A DNA stretch of 64,000 bases from the NCBI RefSeq assembly GCF_040739495.1, contig NZ_CP145263.1, forward strand, positions 620,001 through 684,000. Reading direction: 5' to 3'. The notes under the pieces were generated by a model. It made no database searches, had not been told where the DNA came from, and saw nothing but the letters and a program-made list of their open reading frames with translations. This document shows positions 28,956 to 38,947 of the stretch, one piece after another. The position numbers were made by a program, and so were the translations under genes. Within the stretch, counting starts at the first letter, position 1, and the number at the start of each line of letters is the position of its first letter. Origin of the DNA: Staphylococcus capitis subsp. capitis (GTDB lineage: Bacteria > Bacillota > Bacilli > Staphylococcales > Staphylococcaceae).

Positions 28956-29386
28956 TATTTTTCCTCCTTAATAAGTGTCTCATGTATTTGAGACATAACT
29001 TTTGTAATTTCTGTTAGTTGTGCTTCTGTTAAGCCTACTTTCTTTATAATATCTTTTTGTATTACCGAAATTTCTTTATTTATAGTTTCAAACAAGGCTT
29101 GTCCTTCAGTGGTTAGTCTTAGTAATTTCTCTCTCTTATCACTACCTTGTTCTGTACTAATCCATTTATTATCAAGGAGTACTTTAACTATTTTACGAGT
29201 AGTTGGTTTTTCGATAGAACGTCGATTAGAAATTTTTGCTAATGTAGTTGGTTGAAAATTTGCTATGTCTCTTAAAACAAGCCATTGCCCAGTATGAATA
29301 TCATGTTTATCTAAAATCGGTTGAGTTAATTTTGTGTATGGTCTGTATACACCTATAAAACTATTGAAGAAAGCATTGTTTAACAT
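28955..29386 (-). CDS. MarR-family transcription regulator
   Basis: 143 residues from the ATG at 29386, because GAGGTG lies six bases upstream of it; an ATG six codons earlier would place that site inside the gene. Winged helix with LAKISNRRSIEKPTTRKIVKVLLD as recognition region and DKREKLLRLTTEGQALF as wing. It is the first gene of a two-gene operon with the MFS transporter. A palindrome in its 5' untranslated region is a likely autoregulatory operator. Confidence 0.85.
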   Translation of the reverse strand: MLNNAFFNSFIGVYRPYTKLTQPILDKHDIHTGQWLVLRDIANFQPTTLAKISNRRSIEKPTTRKIVKVLLDNKWISTEQGSDKREKLLRLTTEGQALFETINKEISVIQKDIIKKVGLTEAQLTEITKVMSQIHETLIKEEK

Positions 29387-29412
29387 TAATAACACCTCAT
29401 TCATGATATTTA

Positions 29413-29427
29413 GTTAGCTTGGCTAAC
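29413..29427. promoter_or_regulatory. Candidate MarR operator
   Basis: GTTAGC-TTG-GCTAAC is a perfect 6-3-6 palindrome 27 bases upstream of the MarR start. It is downstream of a minus-strand TATAAT near 29450. Size and placement fit MarR autoregulation; the binding protein is inferred. Confidence 0.5.
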
Positions 29428-29563
29428 CTTTTTTGAACGCAAGATATATTATATGACTAATATATGAATATTGCAATACCTTTTTATTCTTTTAGATATT
29501 TAAAGTAAAATGGCACGCTTTTTGTTAAAATAAAAATTAATTATAGGTAGAGGGGGTAGGTTG

Positions 29564-30325
29564 ATGGAGCTTAAGTTTGATCACATTATTCATTACATTG
29601 ATCAACTCAATCAATTTGAATTTCCTGGGAAATTATTAAAGTTACATAATGGTGGGAAACATCATCAATTTGGTACGTATAACCAGTTATCTTATATTAA
29701 TGGTAATTATATTGAATTGTTAGATGTTGAAGATAAAGAAAAACTTAAGAAAGTAGCTAAAACAGAAGAGGGACGTGTCTCATTTGCTACTAAAATAGCC
29801 CAAGATGACTTTAATCAAGGGTTCAAGACAATTTGTTTGCGAACTAAAAACATAGAAGAAGTTAAAGCAACTTTACAAAAGAAAAATATTGATGTCATAG
29901 GACCTGTTCGTATGGAAAGGGAAAATAAAAAAGGGGATAAAGTAGGATGGCAACTTTTATATATAGCAGATCCTAGCTATAATGTTAAACCTCCATTCTT
30001 CATTCAATGGGATGAGAGTGAAGCATATAAAGAAGAAAGTTTAAAAGACTTGTATCAGAAGCAATTCTCAATAGAAACGCTTGTTGTGAGTAGTGAAAAA
30101 CGCAATTTAACAGTAGACAATTGGATCAAATGGTATGACATGAAAGTTGTAGATGAAACTGATACGTATACTGACCTCATTTTAGCGGATGATGATATCC
30201 TTTTTAGAATTGAAGATGGAAAAGACCCAGGCTATCACACTCTAGTGATTAAAGATTCAGAAGCGACATCTCCATATTCAATAATAATTAGAGGTGCAAA
30301 ATATCGCTTTGAACCTATAAATTAA
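29564..30325 (+). CDS. VOC-fold (glyoxalase-like) protein
   Basis: 253 residues from the ATG at 29564, following GAGGGGG; a TTG one codon earlier is possible. The N terminus LKFDHIIHYIDQL and NGNYIELLDVEDKEK match the glyoxalase-like domain family with two betaalphabetabetabeta modules. The second module begins about residue 165 (FSIETLVVSSEKRNLTVDNW). No enzyme activity can be assigned. Confidence 0.75.
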   Translation: MELKFDHIIHYIDQLNQFEFPGKLLKLHNGGKHHQFGTYNQLSYINGNYIELLDVEDKEKLKKVAKTEEGRVSFATKIAQDDFNQGFKTICLRTKNIEEVKATLQKKNIDVIGPVRMERENKKGDKVGWQLLYIADPSYNVKPPFFIQWDESEAYKEESLKDLYQKQFSIETLVVSSEKRNLTVDNWIKWYDMKVVDETDTYTDLILADDDILFRIEDGKDPGYHTLVIKDSEATSPYSIIIRGAKYRFEPIN

Positions 30326-30573
30326 TATAGGTATTCATAAGTACTTTGAGCAATGATTGCAATGTGAATGAATGCAATGATTACTGAAATCATACTTAAA
30401 ATAGTGTCAAAACGAGATGTTCTTATAAGTGAGAAGAAAATAGATAAAACAAATGATAACGCTACAAACATTACTCTCAAACTAAAATTTGATACAGTGA
30501 GCGGTTGAGCTAACGATGTTATAATAGCTAATAAGTTTAAAATGATAAATAAGAATAGAATGACTTTTCTCAT
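30322..30573 (-). CDS. Small membrane protein, unknown
   Basis: 83 residues with three predicted membrane segments (residues about 4-20, 27-50 and 57-78). The N terminus is MRKVILFLFIILNLL. No motif is recognised. Its stop overlaps the end of the VOC gene by four bases on the opposite strand. A purine-rich AGAGG site precedes the start. Confidence 0.6.
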   Translation of the reverse strand: MRKVILFLFIILNLLAIITSLAQPLTVSNFSLRVMFVALSFVLSIFFSLIRTSRFDTILSMISVIIAFIHIAIIAQSTYEYLY

Positions 30574-30724
30574 TAAGAAAACCTCTTTATCTAATAATAA
30601 TCATCATTATAACAAGCAACACTGTATAGACATAACTAAAAGGTTTATAACGTCCTTAATCGACAGTATCAAGGTTAGGATGTATAATTAAAATTACTGT
30701 AAAATAAAGGAGATATTATAAAGC

Positions 30725-31975
30725 ATGGAAAAGATGAATATCACTAATCAAGAACATGACGCATTTGTAAAATCTCATCCAAATGGCGACTTACTGCAAT
30801 TATCTAAATGGGCAGATACTAAGAAATTAACTGGATGGTACTCAAGACGAATTGCGGTTGGTGAAAATGGTGAAATTAAAGGTGTAGGACAATTACTATT
30901 CAAAAAAATACCTAAATTACCATTCACTTTATGCTATATATCAAGAGGTTTTGTAACTGATTATAATAATAAAGAAGCTTTAGAGACATTGTTGGAAATT
31001 GCTAAACAGGTAGCTAAAGAAGAGAAAGCTTATGCAATCAAAATTGATCCTGACGTTGAGGTTGATAAAGGCGCAGAGGCTTTAAAAAACCTTCGTGATT
31101 TAGGATTTAAACATAAAGGGTTCAAAGAAGGATTATCAAAGGATTATATCCAACCTAGAATGACAATGATTACGCCTATCGATAAATCTGACGATGAACT
31201 TATCCAAAGTTTTGAACGACGCAATCGTTCTAAAGTACGTTTAGCACTTAAACGAGGTACTAAAGTTGAACGTACTGGACGTGAGGGCTTAAAAACTTTC
31301 GCTAATTTGATGAAAATTACAGGTGAACGAGATGGGTTCTTAACGCGTGATATTAGTTACTTTGAAAATATTTATGATGCATTACATGAAGATGGAGATG
31401 CAGAACTTTTCTTAGTGAAATTAGAACCTAAGCCAGTTTTAGAACAAGTTAATAAAGACTTAGATAATCTTTCAAAAGAAAAAGAAAAGCTACAACAGAA
31501 AAAGCAAGACAAAAAAACATTAAATAAAATAAACGATGCTGAAAATAAAATTAAGAAAACTCATGAACTAAAAGTGAATTTAACAGAGCTTGAAAAAGAA
31601 CATCCAAATGGCATCTATTTATCGGGTGCATTATTGATGTTCGCAGGTAATAAGTCATATTATCTATATGGTGCCTCTTCAAATGATTTCCGTGATTTCT
31701 TACCAAATCATCATATGCAATTCGAAATGATGAAGTATGCTCGAGAGCACGGTGCTACCACGTATGATTTTGGTGGAACTGATAATAATCCAGATAAAGA
31801 TTCAGAACATTATGGATTATGGGCATTTAAGCGTGTTTGGGCCACATATTTAAGTGAAAAAATAGGTGAATTTGATTATGTCCTTAATCAACCGCTATAT
31901 CAATTGATTGAACAAGTAAAACCTCGTTTAACTAAGGCTAAGATTAAATTATCACGTAAACTAAAAGGTAAATAA
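30725..31975 (+). CDS. fmhA: FemA/FemB-family aminoacyltransferase, FmhA-like
   Basis: 416 residues. Two GNAT-like subdomains with the FemABX signatures (NGDLLQLSKWADTKKLTGW, YISRGFVTDY, FERRNRSKVRLALKRGTKVE, YDFGGTDNNPDKDSEHYGLW). A helical coiled-coil arm rich in Lys and Glu lies at about residues 238-295. The family adds Gly or Ser from tRNA to the lipid II stem peptide. FmhA itself has no settled essential role. An ATG three codons in is possible because the ribosome site (AAAGGAG) is rather far from either start. Confidence 0.88.
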   Translation: MEKMNITNQEHDAFVKSHPNGDLLQLSKWADTKKLTGWYSRRIAVGENGEIKGVGQLLFKKIPKLPFTLCYISRGFVTDYNNKEALETLLEIAKQVAKEEKAYAIKIDPDVEVDKGAEALKNLRDLGFKHKGFKEGLSKDYIQPRMTMITPIDKSDDELIQSFERRNRSKVRLALKRGTKVERTGREGLKTFANLMKITGERDGFLTRDISYFENIYDALHEDGDAELFLVKLEPKPVLEQVNKDLDNLSKEKEKLQQKKQDKKTLNKINDAENKIKKTHELKVNLTELEKEHPNGIYLSGALLMFAGNKSYYLYGASSNDFRDFLPNHHMQFEMMKYAREHGATTYDFGGTDNNPDKDSEHYGLWAFKRVWATYLSEKIGEFDYVLNQPLYQLIEQVKPRLTKAKIKLSRKLKGK

Positions 31976-31981
31976 TGCAAC

Positions 31982-32031
31982 AAAAATCTGAACGCTTCTG
32001 TGACTCAACTAGATCGTTCAGATTTTTTTAC
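31982..32031 (+). terminator. Terminator after fmhA
   Basis: A perfect 13-bp stem (31982-31994 with 32015-32027), followed by a T run. It lies directly before the RND gene, which argues that the RND start is the downstream ATG. Confidence 0.88.
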
Positions 32032-32065
32032 TAAATATATTTTTAATATAGAAGGGAATACTAGA

Positions 32066-35000
32066 ATGATTAAAAAGTTATTACAGTTCTCGCTAGGTAA
32101 TAAATTCGCTATATTTTTAATGGTTGTTTTAGTCATCTTAGGCGGGATTTATTCGAGTGCAAAATTAAAACTCGAACTTTTACCAGATGTTGAGAATCCG
32201 ATGATTTCTGTTCAAACTACCATGCCTGGTGCTACCCCTCAATCAACTGAAGATGAAATTAGTAGGAAAATAGATAATCAAGTACGTTCCTTGGCTTATG
32301 TAAAGAGTGTGAAGACAGAATCCATACAGAATGCATCAATTGTAACAGTTGAATATAATGATGGCACAGATATGGATAAAGCTGAAGAACAACTAAGAAA
32401 AGAAATTGATAAAATTAAATTTAAAGACGGAGTGGGAGATCCGGAATTAACTCGAAACTCTATGGATGCCTTCCCAATCGTTGCATATTCATTTACAAGT
32501 AATAAACATGACTTAAAAGATGTAACTAAAGAGCTTAATCAACAACTTATCCCTAAATTACAAACGATTAATGGTGTTCAAAATGCTCAATTAAATGGTC
32601 AAACTAATCGTGAAGTAACACTGAAATTTAAGCAAGATGCTTTAGATGATAAAGGGTTAACTGCTGATGATGTCGAAAATTACATAAAAACTGCTACTCG
32701 TGAAACACCGTTAGGATTATTCCAATTTGGTAAAACGGATAAATCGCTTGTCGTTGACGGTCAATTTGAATCAGTTAATGCTTTAAAAAATCTAAAGATT
32801 CCTTTATCTATAGCAGGACAAGGCAATCAAAGTAGTGATGATTCTAATAATAGCGATTCTGATAATGAGAGCTTAATGCCTAAAGAAAATTCCAACTCTT
32901 CGCAATCAGGATCAAAAATGGCAAGTAGTAATGGGAAAATGCCATCAGTAAGCTTAAAAGACTTAGCTGACGTTTCTGTAGGAGATAATCGAACTTCAAT
33001 ATCTAAAACGAATGGTAAAGACGCAGTTAACTTACAAATTATGAAATCTCAAGATGCTAATACTGTTCAAGTTGCCAAAGAAGTTCAGAAAAAAGTAGAT
33101 GAATTTGTTAAGAATAATAAGGGTATGACATCAACGAAGACGATGGATACAGCTAAACCCATTGAAGATTCCCTTTATACCATGGTAGAAAAAGCAGCTT
33201 TAGGTACGATTGTAGCTATTATAGTAATTCTTCTATTCTTACGTAATATTAGAACAACAGCTATTTCAGTAGTATCAATCCCATTGTCCATTCTAATTGC
33301 TATGGTGGCTTTAAAGTTAAGTAATGTATCATTAAATATTCTGACATTAGGTGCATTAACTGTCGCAATAGGACGTGTGATTGATGACTCTATCGTCGTA
33401 GTTGAAAATATTTATCGTAGACTATCAGATCCCAATGAGACAATGAAAGGTGAAAATTTAATAATTAATGCGACAACTGAAGTATTTAAACCTATCATGT
33501 CCTCTACTTTAGTAACGATTGTCGTATTTTTACCACTTGTCTTTGTATCAGGTTCTGTCGGTGAAATGTTTAGACCATTTGCGCTGGCTATCACATTTAG
33601 TCTTTTAGCGTCACTCCTTGTTTCCATTACGGTTGTGCCGGCTTTAGGTTCTACACTTTTCAGAAAAGGTGTGAAAACGAAGCGTCAGCGTGAAGGTTTA
33701 GGTGTGATTAGCAAAGAATATAGACGAATACTAAAATGGTCACTCAATCATAAATGGATAGTCATTGTGATTAGTAAAGTGATTTTAATTGGTAGTATAG
33801 GTTTAGGTGCGACAACATTAGGAACAAGCTATATTTCGTCGGGGGATAATAAATTCTTAGCATTAACTTATACGCCTAAACCCGGCGAAACTGAAAAGTC
33901 AGTTTTAAATCATGCGAAGGAAGTACAAAAATACTTAGATAGTAAAGATAAAGTTCAAGCCGTACAATATTCTGTTGGAGGACCGACACCTCAAGATCCA
34001 ACAGGTAGCACAAATAGTATGGCAATTATGGTTAAATATGATTCAAATACACTTCACTTTGATGAGGAACCAGATAAAGTGCTTAAACATATTGAGACGT
34101 TTAAGCAACCAGGAGATTGGAAAAATCAGGATTTAGGAACTGGTGCAGGTAATGATTCAATAGAAGTGACTGTAAAAGGTCCTTCACCAGAATCAATTAA
34201 AGATACGGTTGAAAATATTGAGAAGAAAATGAAAAATATTGATGGTATCGTAAATGTTAAATCAGATTTATCACAAACTTATGATCAATATGAAATTAAA
34301 GTAGATCAGAATAAGGCTGCCGATAATGGTATTTCGGCAAGTCAATTAGCTATGAATCTTAATGAGAACTTGCCTGAAAAGACAATTACTACAGTTAAAG
34401 ATAAAGGCAAGAAAATTGATGTTAAAGTTAAACAGAATAAGCAAACTGATTGGTCTCCGAAGAAACTGAATAATATAGAATTGAAAAAACCAACAGGTGG
34501 AACAATTAAATTAAGTAAAATAGCTTCATTACAGAAAACTACGACACCAAGTAAGTTAACGCAAGAAGATGGAGACTATGCAACGACTGTGACAGGTAAA
34601 GTTTCAGATAAAGATGTCGGAGGTAAGTCTCGCGAAGTCATGTCTCAATTAAATGACATTCATAAACCAAACAACGTTAAAATGAATGTTGGTGGTGCGA
34701 CTGATGATATTAATACGGCGATGTCTCAATTAGCTATAGCTATGTTAGCTGCTATTATTATTGTTTATTTAATACTTGTCATTACTTTCAAAGGTGGGCT
34801 AGCTCCATTTACAATACTCTTCTCATTACCATTTACTGTTGTAGGTGTTGTATTGGCTCTTGTTATAACTGGCGAAACAATTTCCGTACCAAGTTTAATA
34901 GGTATGTTGATGCTTATAGGTATTGTGGTAACTAACGCGATTGTCTTAATTGACCGAGTAATAAACAATGAAAAGAATGGTCTGGAAATGAAAGAAGCAT

Positions 35001-35242
35001 TAATTGAAGCGGGTGGCACTCGTATCAGACCTATTTTAATGACTGCAATAGCAACAATTGGTGCATTAATTCCATTGTTATTTGGTCAAGATAGTTCAAT
35101 TCTTATTTCAAAAGGATTGGCAGCTACTGTAATAGGCGGTTTAGTTTCTTCAACAATATTGACACTCATCGTCGTTCCAGTTATTTACGAAATCTTGTTC
35201 ACCCTAAAGAATAAATTTTCTAGAAAATGGAATAATAAATAG
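32066..35242 (+). CDS. RND-family efflux permease (AcrB/SwrC type)
   Basis: 1058 residues from the ATG at 32066, which has GAAGGGA upstream; the frame opens 22 codons earlier but that part overlaps the fmhA terminator. It has twelve membrane segments in two repeats, each led by one segment and a large extracellular loop. ELLPDVENPMISVQTTMPGA and GRVIDDSIVVVENIYRR (with the charged residues of segment 4) are typical. A Ser/Asn/Asp-rich insert lies at about residues 251-292. There is no membrane-fusion or outer-membrane partner nearby, as expected in a Gram-positive cell. Relatives include SwrC (YerP) of Bacillus; the substrate is unknown. Confidence 0.9.
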   Translation: MIKKLLQFSLGNKFAIFLMVVLVILGGIYSSAKLKLELLPDVENPMISVQTTMPGATPQSTEDEISRKIDNQVRSLAYVKSVKTESIQNASIVTVEYNDGTDMDKAEEQLRKEIDKIKFKDGVGDPELTRNSMDAFPIVAYSFTSNKHDLKDVTKELNQQLIPKLQTINGVQNAQLNGQTNREVTLKFKQDALDDKGLTADDVENYIKTATRETPLGLFQFGKTDKSLVVDGQFESVNALKNLKIPLSIAGQGNQSSDDSNNSDSDNESLMPKENSNSSQSGSKMASSNGKMPSVSLKDLADVSVGDNRTSISKTNGKDAVNLQIMKSQDANTVQVAKEVQKKVDEFVKNNKGMTSTKTMDTAKPIEDSLYTMVEKAALGTIVAIIVILLFLRNIRTTAISVVSIPLSILIAMVALKLSNVSLNILTLGALTVAIGRVIDDSIVVVENIYRRLSDPNETMKGENLIINATTEVFKPIMSSTLVTIVVFLPLVFVSGSVGEMFRPFALAITFSLLASLLVSITVVPALGSTLFRKGVKTKRQREGLGVISKEYRRILKWSLNHKWIVIVISKVILIGSIGLGATTLGTSYISSGDNKFLALTYTPKPGETEKSVLNHAKEVQKYLDSKDKVQAVQYSVGGPTPQDPTGSTNSMAIMVKYDSNTLHFDEEPDKVLKHIETFKQPGDWKNQDLGTGAGNDSIEVTVKGPSPESIKDTVENIEKKMKNIDGIVNVKSDLSQTYDQYEIKVDQNKAADNGISASQLAMNLNENLPEKTITTVKDKGKKIDVKVKQNKQTDWSPKKLNNIELKKPTGGTIKLSKIASLQKTTTPSKLTQEDGDYATTVTGKVSDKDVGGKSREVMSQLNDIHKPNNVKMNVGGATDDINTAMSQLAIAMLAAIIIVYLILVITFKGGLAPFTILFSLPFTVVGVVLALVITGETISVPSLIGMLMLIGIVVTNAIVLIDRVINNEKNGLEMKEALIEAGGTRIRPILMTAIATIGALIPLLFGQDSSILISKGLAATVIGGLVSSTILTLIVVPVIYEILFTLKNKFSRKWNNK

Positions 35243-35244
35243 AA

Positions 35245-35290
35245 AAAATCGACTTAGGCATCCTCATATTATAGCCTAAGTCGATTTTCA
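35245..35290. terminator. Bidirectional terminator after the RND gene
   Basis: A perfect 15-bp stem (35245-35259 with 35274-35288) with A-rich and T-rich flanks, between converging genes. Confidence 0.9.
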
Positions 35291-35296
35291 TATTTT

Positions 35297-35614
35297 TTAA
35301 TATAAAAATAGCGTTAAAATTACATAAATTACTATTAAAATAATTGAAATGATATTTAAAATGTTAACACCTTTTTTATCGCCTTTAAGTTCTTTAAAGC
35401 CTGTAACCTCAATGTTACCAACTAGGAGTAATAACACGATAAATACCCACCAATTTTCTTTCGGAAATTGTAGCGTCGTAATCGCAACGACGAACAATAA
35501 TAAAATACCCATAATAATTCTTAAAATTCTCGTGAAAATCGAGTGCATTTTAAAAATACTAATATATGCGACAATTAAGTATAAAATGGGCAACAAAATT
35601 AGATAAAATTGCAT
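35297..35614 (-). CDS. Small four-helix membrane protein, unknown
   Basis: 105 residues from the ATG at 35614; a second ATG three codons earlier sits too close to the AAAGG site. Four hydrophobic segments are separated by short basic loops (one reads ELKGDKKG). No family recognised. It follows a shared terminator. Confidence 0.6.
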   Translation of the reverse strand: MQFYLILLPILYLIVAYISIFKMHSIFTRILRIIMGILLLFVVAITTLQFPKENWWVFIVLLLLVGNIEVTGFKELKGDKKGVNILNIISIILIVIYVILTLFLY

Positions 35615-35808
35615 CTGGGACATCCTTTCTTTTACGAATTATATCTTAGCACGTTCAAAAATTGATGACTAGGATGTTTGATAATTCATATGTAAGTTAA
35701 TTTGAATATGCTCATTGTCAATAAATGATTAAAGAAAAGTCTTGTTCTCATTTATGTCTAACATTTAATTTGTAATAATTAAATGTTAAATTTCTGTCTA
35801 CCATTAAA

Positions 35809-35973
35809 TTATTCATTCATTTTAGCTCGAATGTCAGAAATTTGTTGTTCAATATCTTCTAGCTGTTTTAGTAGTGGATCAACATTTTGATTAAGCGATT
35901 CCTTTTTATCTAAATCATTCTGTAATCGTACATAATCATATTTTAGTTCTGTTAATTTAGATTCTAAATCCAT
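35809..35973 (-). CDS. Small coiled-coil protein of 54 residues
   Basis: Starts MDLESKLTELKYDYVRL and ends DIRAKMNE. Charged and leucine-spaced, it should form one or two coiled-coil helices. An AAGGAG ribosome site lies ten bases before the ATG. I recall a conserved staphylococcal small-protein family (named SE1832 in S. epidermidis) with this look, but cannot confirm it here. It is divergent from the AEC transporter gene. The function is unknown. Confidence 0.72.
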   Translation of the reverse strand: MDLESKLTELKYDYVRLQNDLDKKESLNQNVDPLLKQLEDIEQQISDIRAKMNE

Positions 35974-36122
35974 AGAAACAAATCTCCTTTTATCATTGAA
36001 ATTGTTTAGTAACTATATTTAAATTAGATTATATCACGAAACAAGACGCTTCTAAAAATTGTGAGAAATATGTTAAAGTTATCAACTGTAAAAATGAAAA
36101 TCTAGAGAAAGAAGGTATAGAT

Positions 36123-37031
36123 GTGACTGAACAATTTGTCATGATTATATTACTTATTGCGCTCGGTTATTTTCTTAAGCGCATTAATTATTTAAAAGCA
36201 ACTGATAGTCAAGTTCTTTCAACGCTTGTATTAAACGTCACATTACCTTCTCTTGTCATCGTTAACTTAAATAGTGCTGACCTAAATATGTCATTCTCAA
36301 TCTTACCAATCATGATGATAGTCTATGGTATTGTTGCCAAAATCATTGTGATATGGTTCTTTAGGAAGTATAGTAACCAAATGCGTGGTTCTGTAGGAAT
36401 GATGACAGGTTCAATGAATATCGGTCTGTTTGCGTATCCTTTAGTTAATGCTATTTGGCCAGAAAAAGGTATGGTATATTTTGGAATGGCTGATATTGGT
36501 GGGGCAATGATTATGTTCGGTTTGACATACTTTGTGGGAAGTTATTTCAGTGAAGGTGAAGACCAATTCAATTTTAAATTTTTAGGGAAGAAATTGATTC
36601 AGTCTGTACCATTAGTAACCTATATCGTTATGTTTACACTAAATATGTCTAATATTCATATATGGAAGCCAGCCATAGACTTCTTCAGCATTCTTTCTAA
36701 AGCTAATATGCCATTATCAATGATATTACTAGGTGTCATGTTGAGCTTTAGCATTGATAGAGAATACTTACCTGTAACGATTAAGTATCTTTGCTTGCAT
36801 TATGGATTAGCTATTGTAGCAGGAACACTTGTACATTTCTTTTTACCGGTATCAGATCCAATGATTAAGACGACGTTATTAATTACATGGCTTTTACCAG
36901 TAGGTGTAGCTATCATACCTTATTCCATTCAATTTAAGTATAAGACGTTGCCATTTGTAGGGATGGTCACTAACTTAACTATAATAATTAGTATTGTTAT
37001 TCTATATGTTTATCAAGCACTTTTTGTTTAG
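36123..37031 (+). CDS. AEC-family (auxin efflux carrier-like) transporter
   Basis: 302 residues from a GTG at 36123; the ATG at 36121 is out of frame and is followed at once by TGA. About ten membrane segments in two five-segment repeats. NVTLPSLVIVNLNSADL and GSMNIGLFAYPL carry the conserved proline and asparagine breaks of the family. Bacterial members move malate or other organic acids. A convergent terminator follows. Confidence 0.82.
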   Translation: MTEQFVMIILLIALGYFLKRINYLKATDSQVLSTLVLNVTLPSLVIVNLNSADLNMSFSILPIMMIVYGIVAKIIVIWFFRKYSNQMRGSVGMMTGSMNIGLFAYPLVNAIWPEKGMVYFGMADIGGAMIMFGLTYFVGSYFSEGEDQFNFKFLGKKLIQSVPLVTYIVMFTLNMSNIHIWKPAIDFFSILSKANMPLSMILLGVMLSFSIDREYLPVTIKYLCLHYGLAIVAGTLVHFFLPVSDPMIKTTLLITWLLPVGVAIIPYSIQFKYKTLPFVGMVTNLTIIISIVILYVYQALFV

Positions 37032-37079
37032 TTGTTTGTTCATTCATTTTTGAAAAATAAAATCTAATAGCAATGTATG

Positions 37080-37126
37080 AAAAAAGCATGCGAATGACTT
37101 ATAAAAAGTCTTCGAATGCTTTTTTG
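37080..37126. terminator. Bidirectional terminator between the AEC gene and gdh
   Basis: An inverted repeat of about 16 bp with one mismatch and a bulge (AAAAGCATGCGAATGACTT with AAGTCTTCGAATGCTTTT) around an ATAA-type loop, with A-rich and T-rich flanks. Confidence 0.82.
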
Positions 37127-37146
37127 AGTGTGAATTTAAAAAGGGG

Positions 37147-37938
37147 TTATCCTTTACCACCCATAAATGCTGGATAATTAGTCATACCACCGTCAACATA
37201 AATAGTTGTACCATGAATATAGCTTGCTAAATCAGAGGCTAAAAATAATGCGACGTTTGAAATATCTTGAGCTTCACCAATTTCACGTGCTGGGATCATT
37301 TCTAACGTTTCTTCACGTGTTTTAGGATCAGAAAATTTTTCTCGAGTATGTTCAGTGACAATGGCGCCTGGAGAAATATTATTGATACGAATACCATACT
37401 GAGCATATTCCATTGACATAGTTTCCATCATTAACTTTAATCCGCCTTTACTTGCAGCGTAATTGACATAGTTAGGCCAAGGAATTGTGTCATGAACGCT
37501 TGAGATATTGATTATGACACCTTTTTTATTTTCTTTAAGAAATTGATTAATCGCCTCACGAGAACCTGTAAATGCACCTGTTAAGTTAATATCTATGACT
37601 TTTTGCCATTCAGCATTAGACATTTCATGTGTTGGGATTGGTTTTTCAAAACCAGCATTGTTAATCATAATATCTAATGTACCAAATTGATCAACTGCTG
37701 ATTGAACAAGATTTTTAACATCTTCTTCTACAGCAACATCACCTTGAACTGCAATAGCTTGTCCGCCAGCATTTTGAATCGTATTTTTTAGTTCATCTAT
37801 TTCATCTAAATGACGATCAGAGCGATAGTTTAATACTACTTTAGATTTAGCTTTCCCAAAGTTTTCGGCAAATGATTTACCAATACCACTACCAGCTCCA
37901 GTAATAACAACTACTTTGTTTTCTAATTCTTTAAACAT
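37147..37938 (-). CDS. gdh: Glucose 1-dehydrogenase-like short-chain dehydrogenase
   Basis: 263 residues, classical SDR. Nucleotide motif TGAGSGIGKS at about residues 14-23, NNAG, and the catalytic Ser/Tyr/Lys set in INISSVHD and YVNYAASKGG. The C-terminal YVDGGMTNYPAFMGGKG resembles Bacillus glucose dehydrogenases. Oxidation of glucose to gluconolactone is the likely reaction. It is the second gene after glcU, which supports the sugar role. Confidence 0.87.
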   Translation of the reverse strand: MFKELENKVVVITGAGSGIGKSFAENFGKAKSKVVLNYRSDRHLDEIDELKNTIQNAGGQAIAVQGDVAVEEDVKNLVQSAVDQFGTLDIMINNAGFEKPIPTHEMSNAEWQKVIDINLTGAFTGSREAINQFLKENKKGVIINISSVHDTIPWPNYVNYAASKGGLKLMMETMSMEYAQYGIRINNISPGAIVTEHTREKFSDPKTREETLEMIPAREIGEAQDISNVALFLASDLASYIHGTTIYVDGGMTNYPAFMGGKG

Positions 37939-37957
37939 TTTACGTCCCCCTAACGTT

Positions 37958-38821
37958 TTATTTCAAGTTACCTAGAATAATTGATGCGATGATTATCACA
38001 ACGATACCTGACCATATACCAATCATTTGGCGACGATCTTTTTTCTCACCTAAAATAAAGATACCACCTAAAGTAGAAACGATAACAAGTAATTGTGATA
38101 ATGAGAAGCTTGTGGCTACACCAACTTTAGGTTGTGAGTAGAACATAAATAAGTTACCAATACCCCATACTACACCAGGTATTAAATTCAATGCAGTAGA
38201 TTTAATAGAAGTTTGATGATTCATAGAGAGAATAAATCCACCGATGGCCATACCGATTGATTGGAAGAATAGGGCATCAGTACCACTGACTCCGAAAATA
38301 TCTCCAAGAACAACATAGCCTACGTAACCAATAGTTGAAATAAGCAAGATACCCATTGCTTTTTTGAATTCTGGATTATTGGATGTGCCTTCATTTTTAG
38401 CTTTAAGTGATGTTAGAGCAATACCAACCACTAGTAAAACCATTGCGATGAGGCCCATTACAACTTGAACCATGGTGCTCCATTCTCCTAAGAAAATGGC
38501 ACTAAATAGAGTAGTACCAACAAGTTGCATTCCTGTAGAAATAGGCATCGTCTTTGAAACGCCTATTAAGTTAACAGATTTTAACTGATTACCTTGACCA
38601 AAGGCCCAAAGCGCACCAGAGATTAAACCTACAATAATAACTGTTAAATTATCAAAAGCAGCATTACCAGTTAGTAGTAAACCGATACCGACAATTAGAG
38701 TACCTAAAGTCGTTCCACGGATTTGATTGTAGGGTCCACCACCTACAAACACATTTATAATTACAACACTACCCCAAAACAGGGCTGGTAATAGTGCGAT
38801 GAGAAAGTCTAAAAATTGCAC
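37958..38821 (-). CDS. glcU: Glucose uptake protein GlcU (GRP/RhaT transporter family)
   Basis: 287 residues with ten membrane segments. The start [37 protein letters not shown] region and [17 protein letters not shown] are typical of GlcU of Bacillus and staphylococci. It imports glucose without a PTS, driven by protons. It forms an operon with gdh (19-base gap), pairing free-glucose uptake with its oxidation. Confidence 0.9.
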   Translation of the reverse strand: MQFLDFLIALLPALFWGSVVIINVFVGGGPYNQIRGTTLGTLIVGIGLLLTGNAAFDNLTVIIVGLISGALWAFGQGNQLKSVNLIGVSKTMPISTGMQLVGTTLFSAIFLGEWSTMVQVVMGLIAMVLLVVGIALTSLKAKNEGTSNNPEFKKAMGILLISTIGYVGYVVLGDIFGVSGTDALFFQSIGMAIGGFILSMNHQTSIKSTALNLIPGVVWGIGNLFMFYSQPKVGVATSFSLSQLLVIVSTLGGIFILGEKKDRRQMIGIWSGIVVIIIASIILGNLK

Positions 38822-38947
38822 TTATTACTCACTCTCCTAAAAATCTTAATTAAGTGTATTCTTTAACACTTGAAATTATTCTAAATCAAAAAATTTGATA
38901 AGTAAAAAACAAAAACTTACGAATGACAACTCAGAGTAAAAGTTTGA

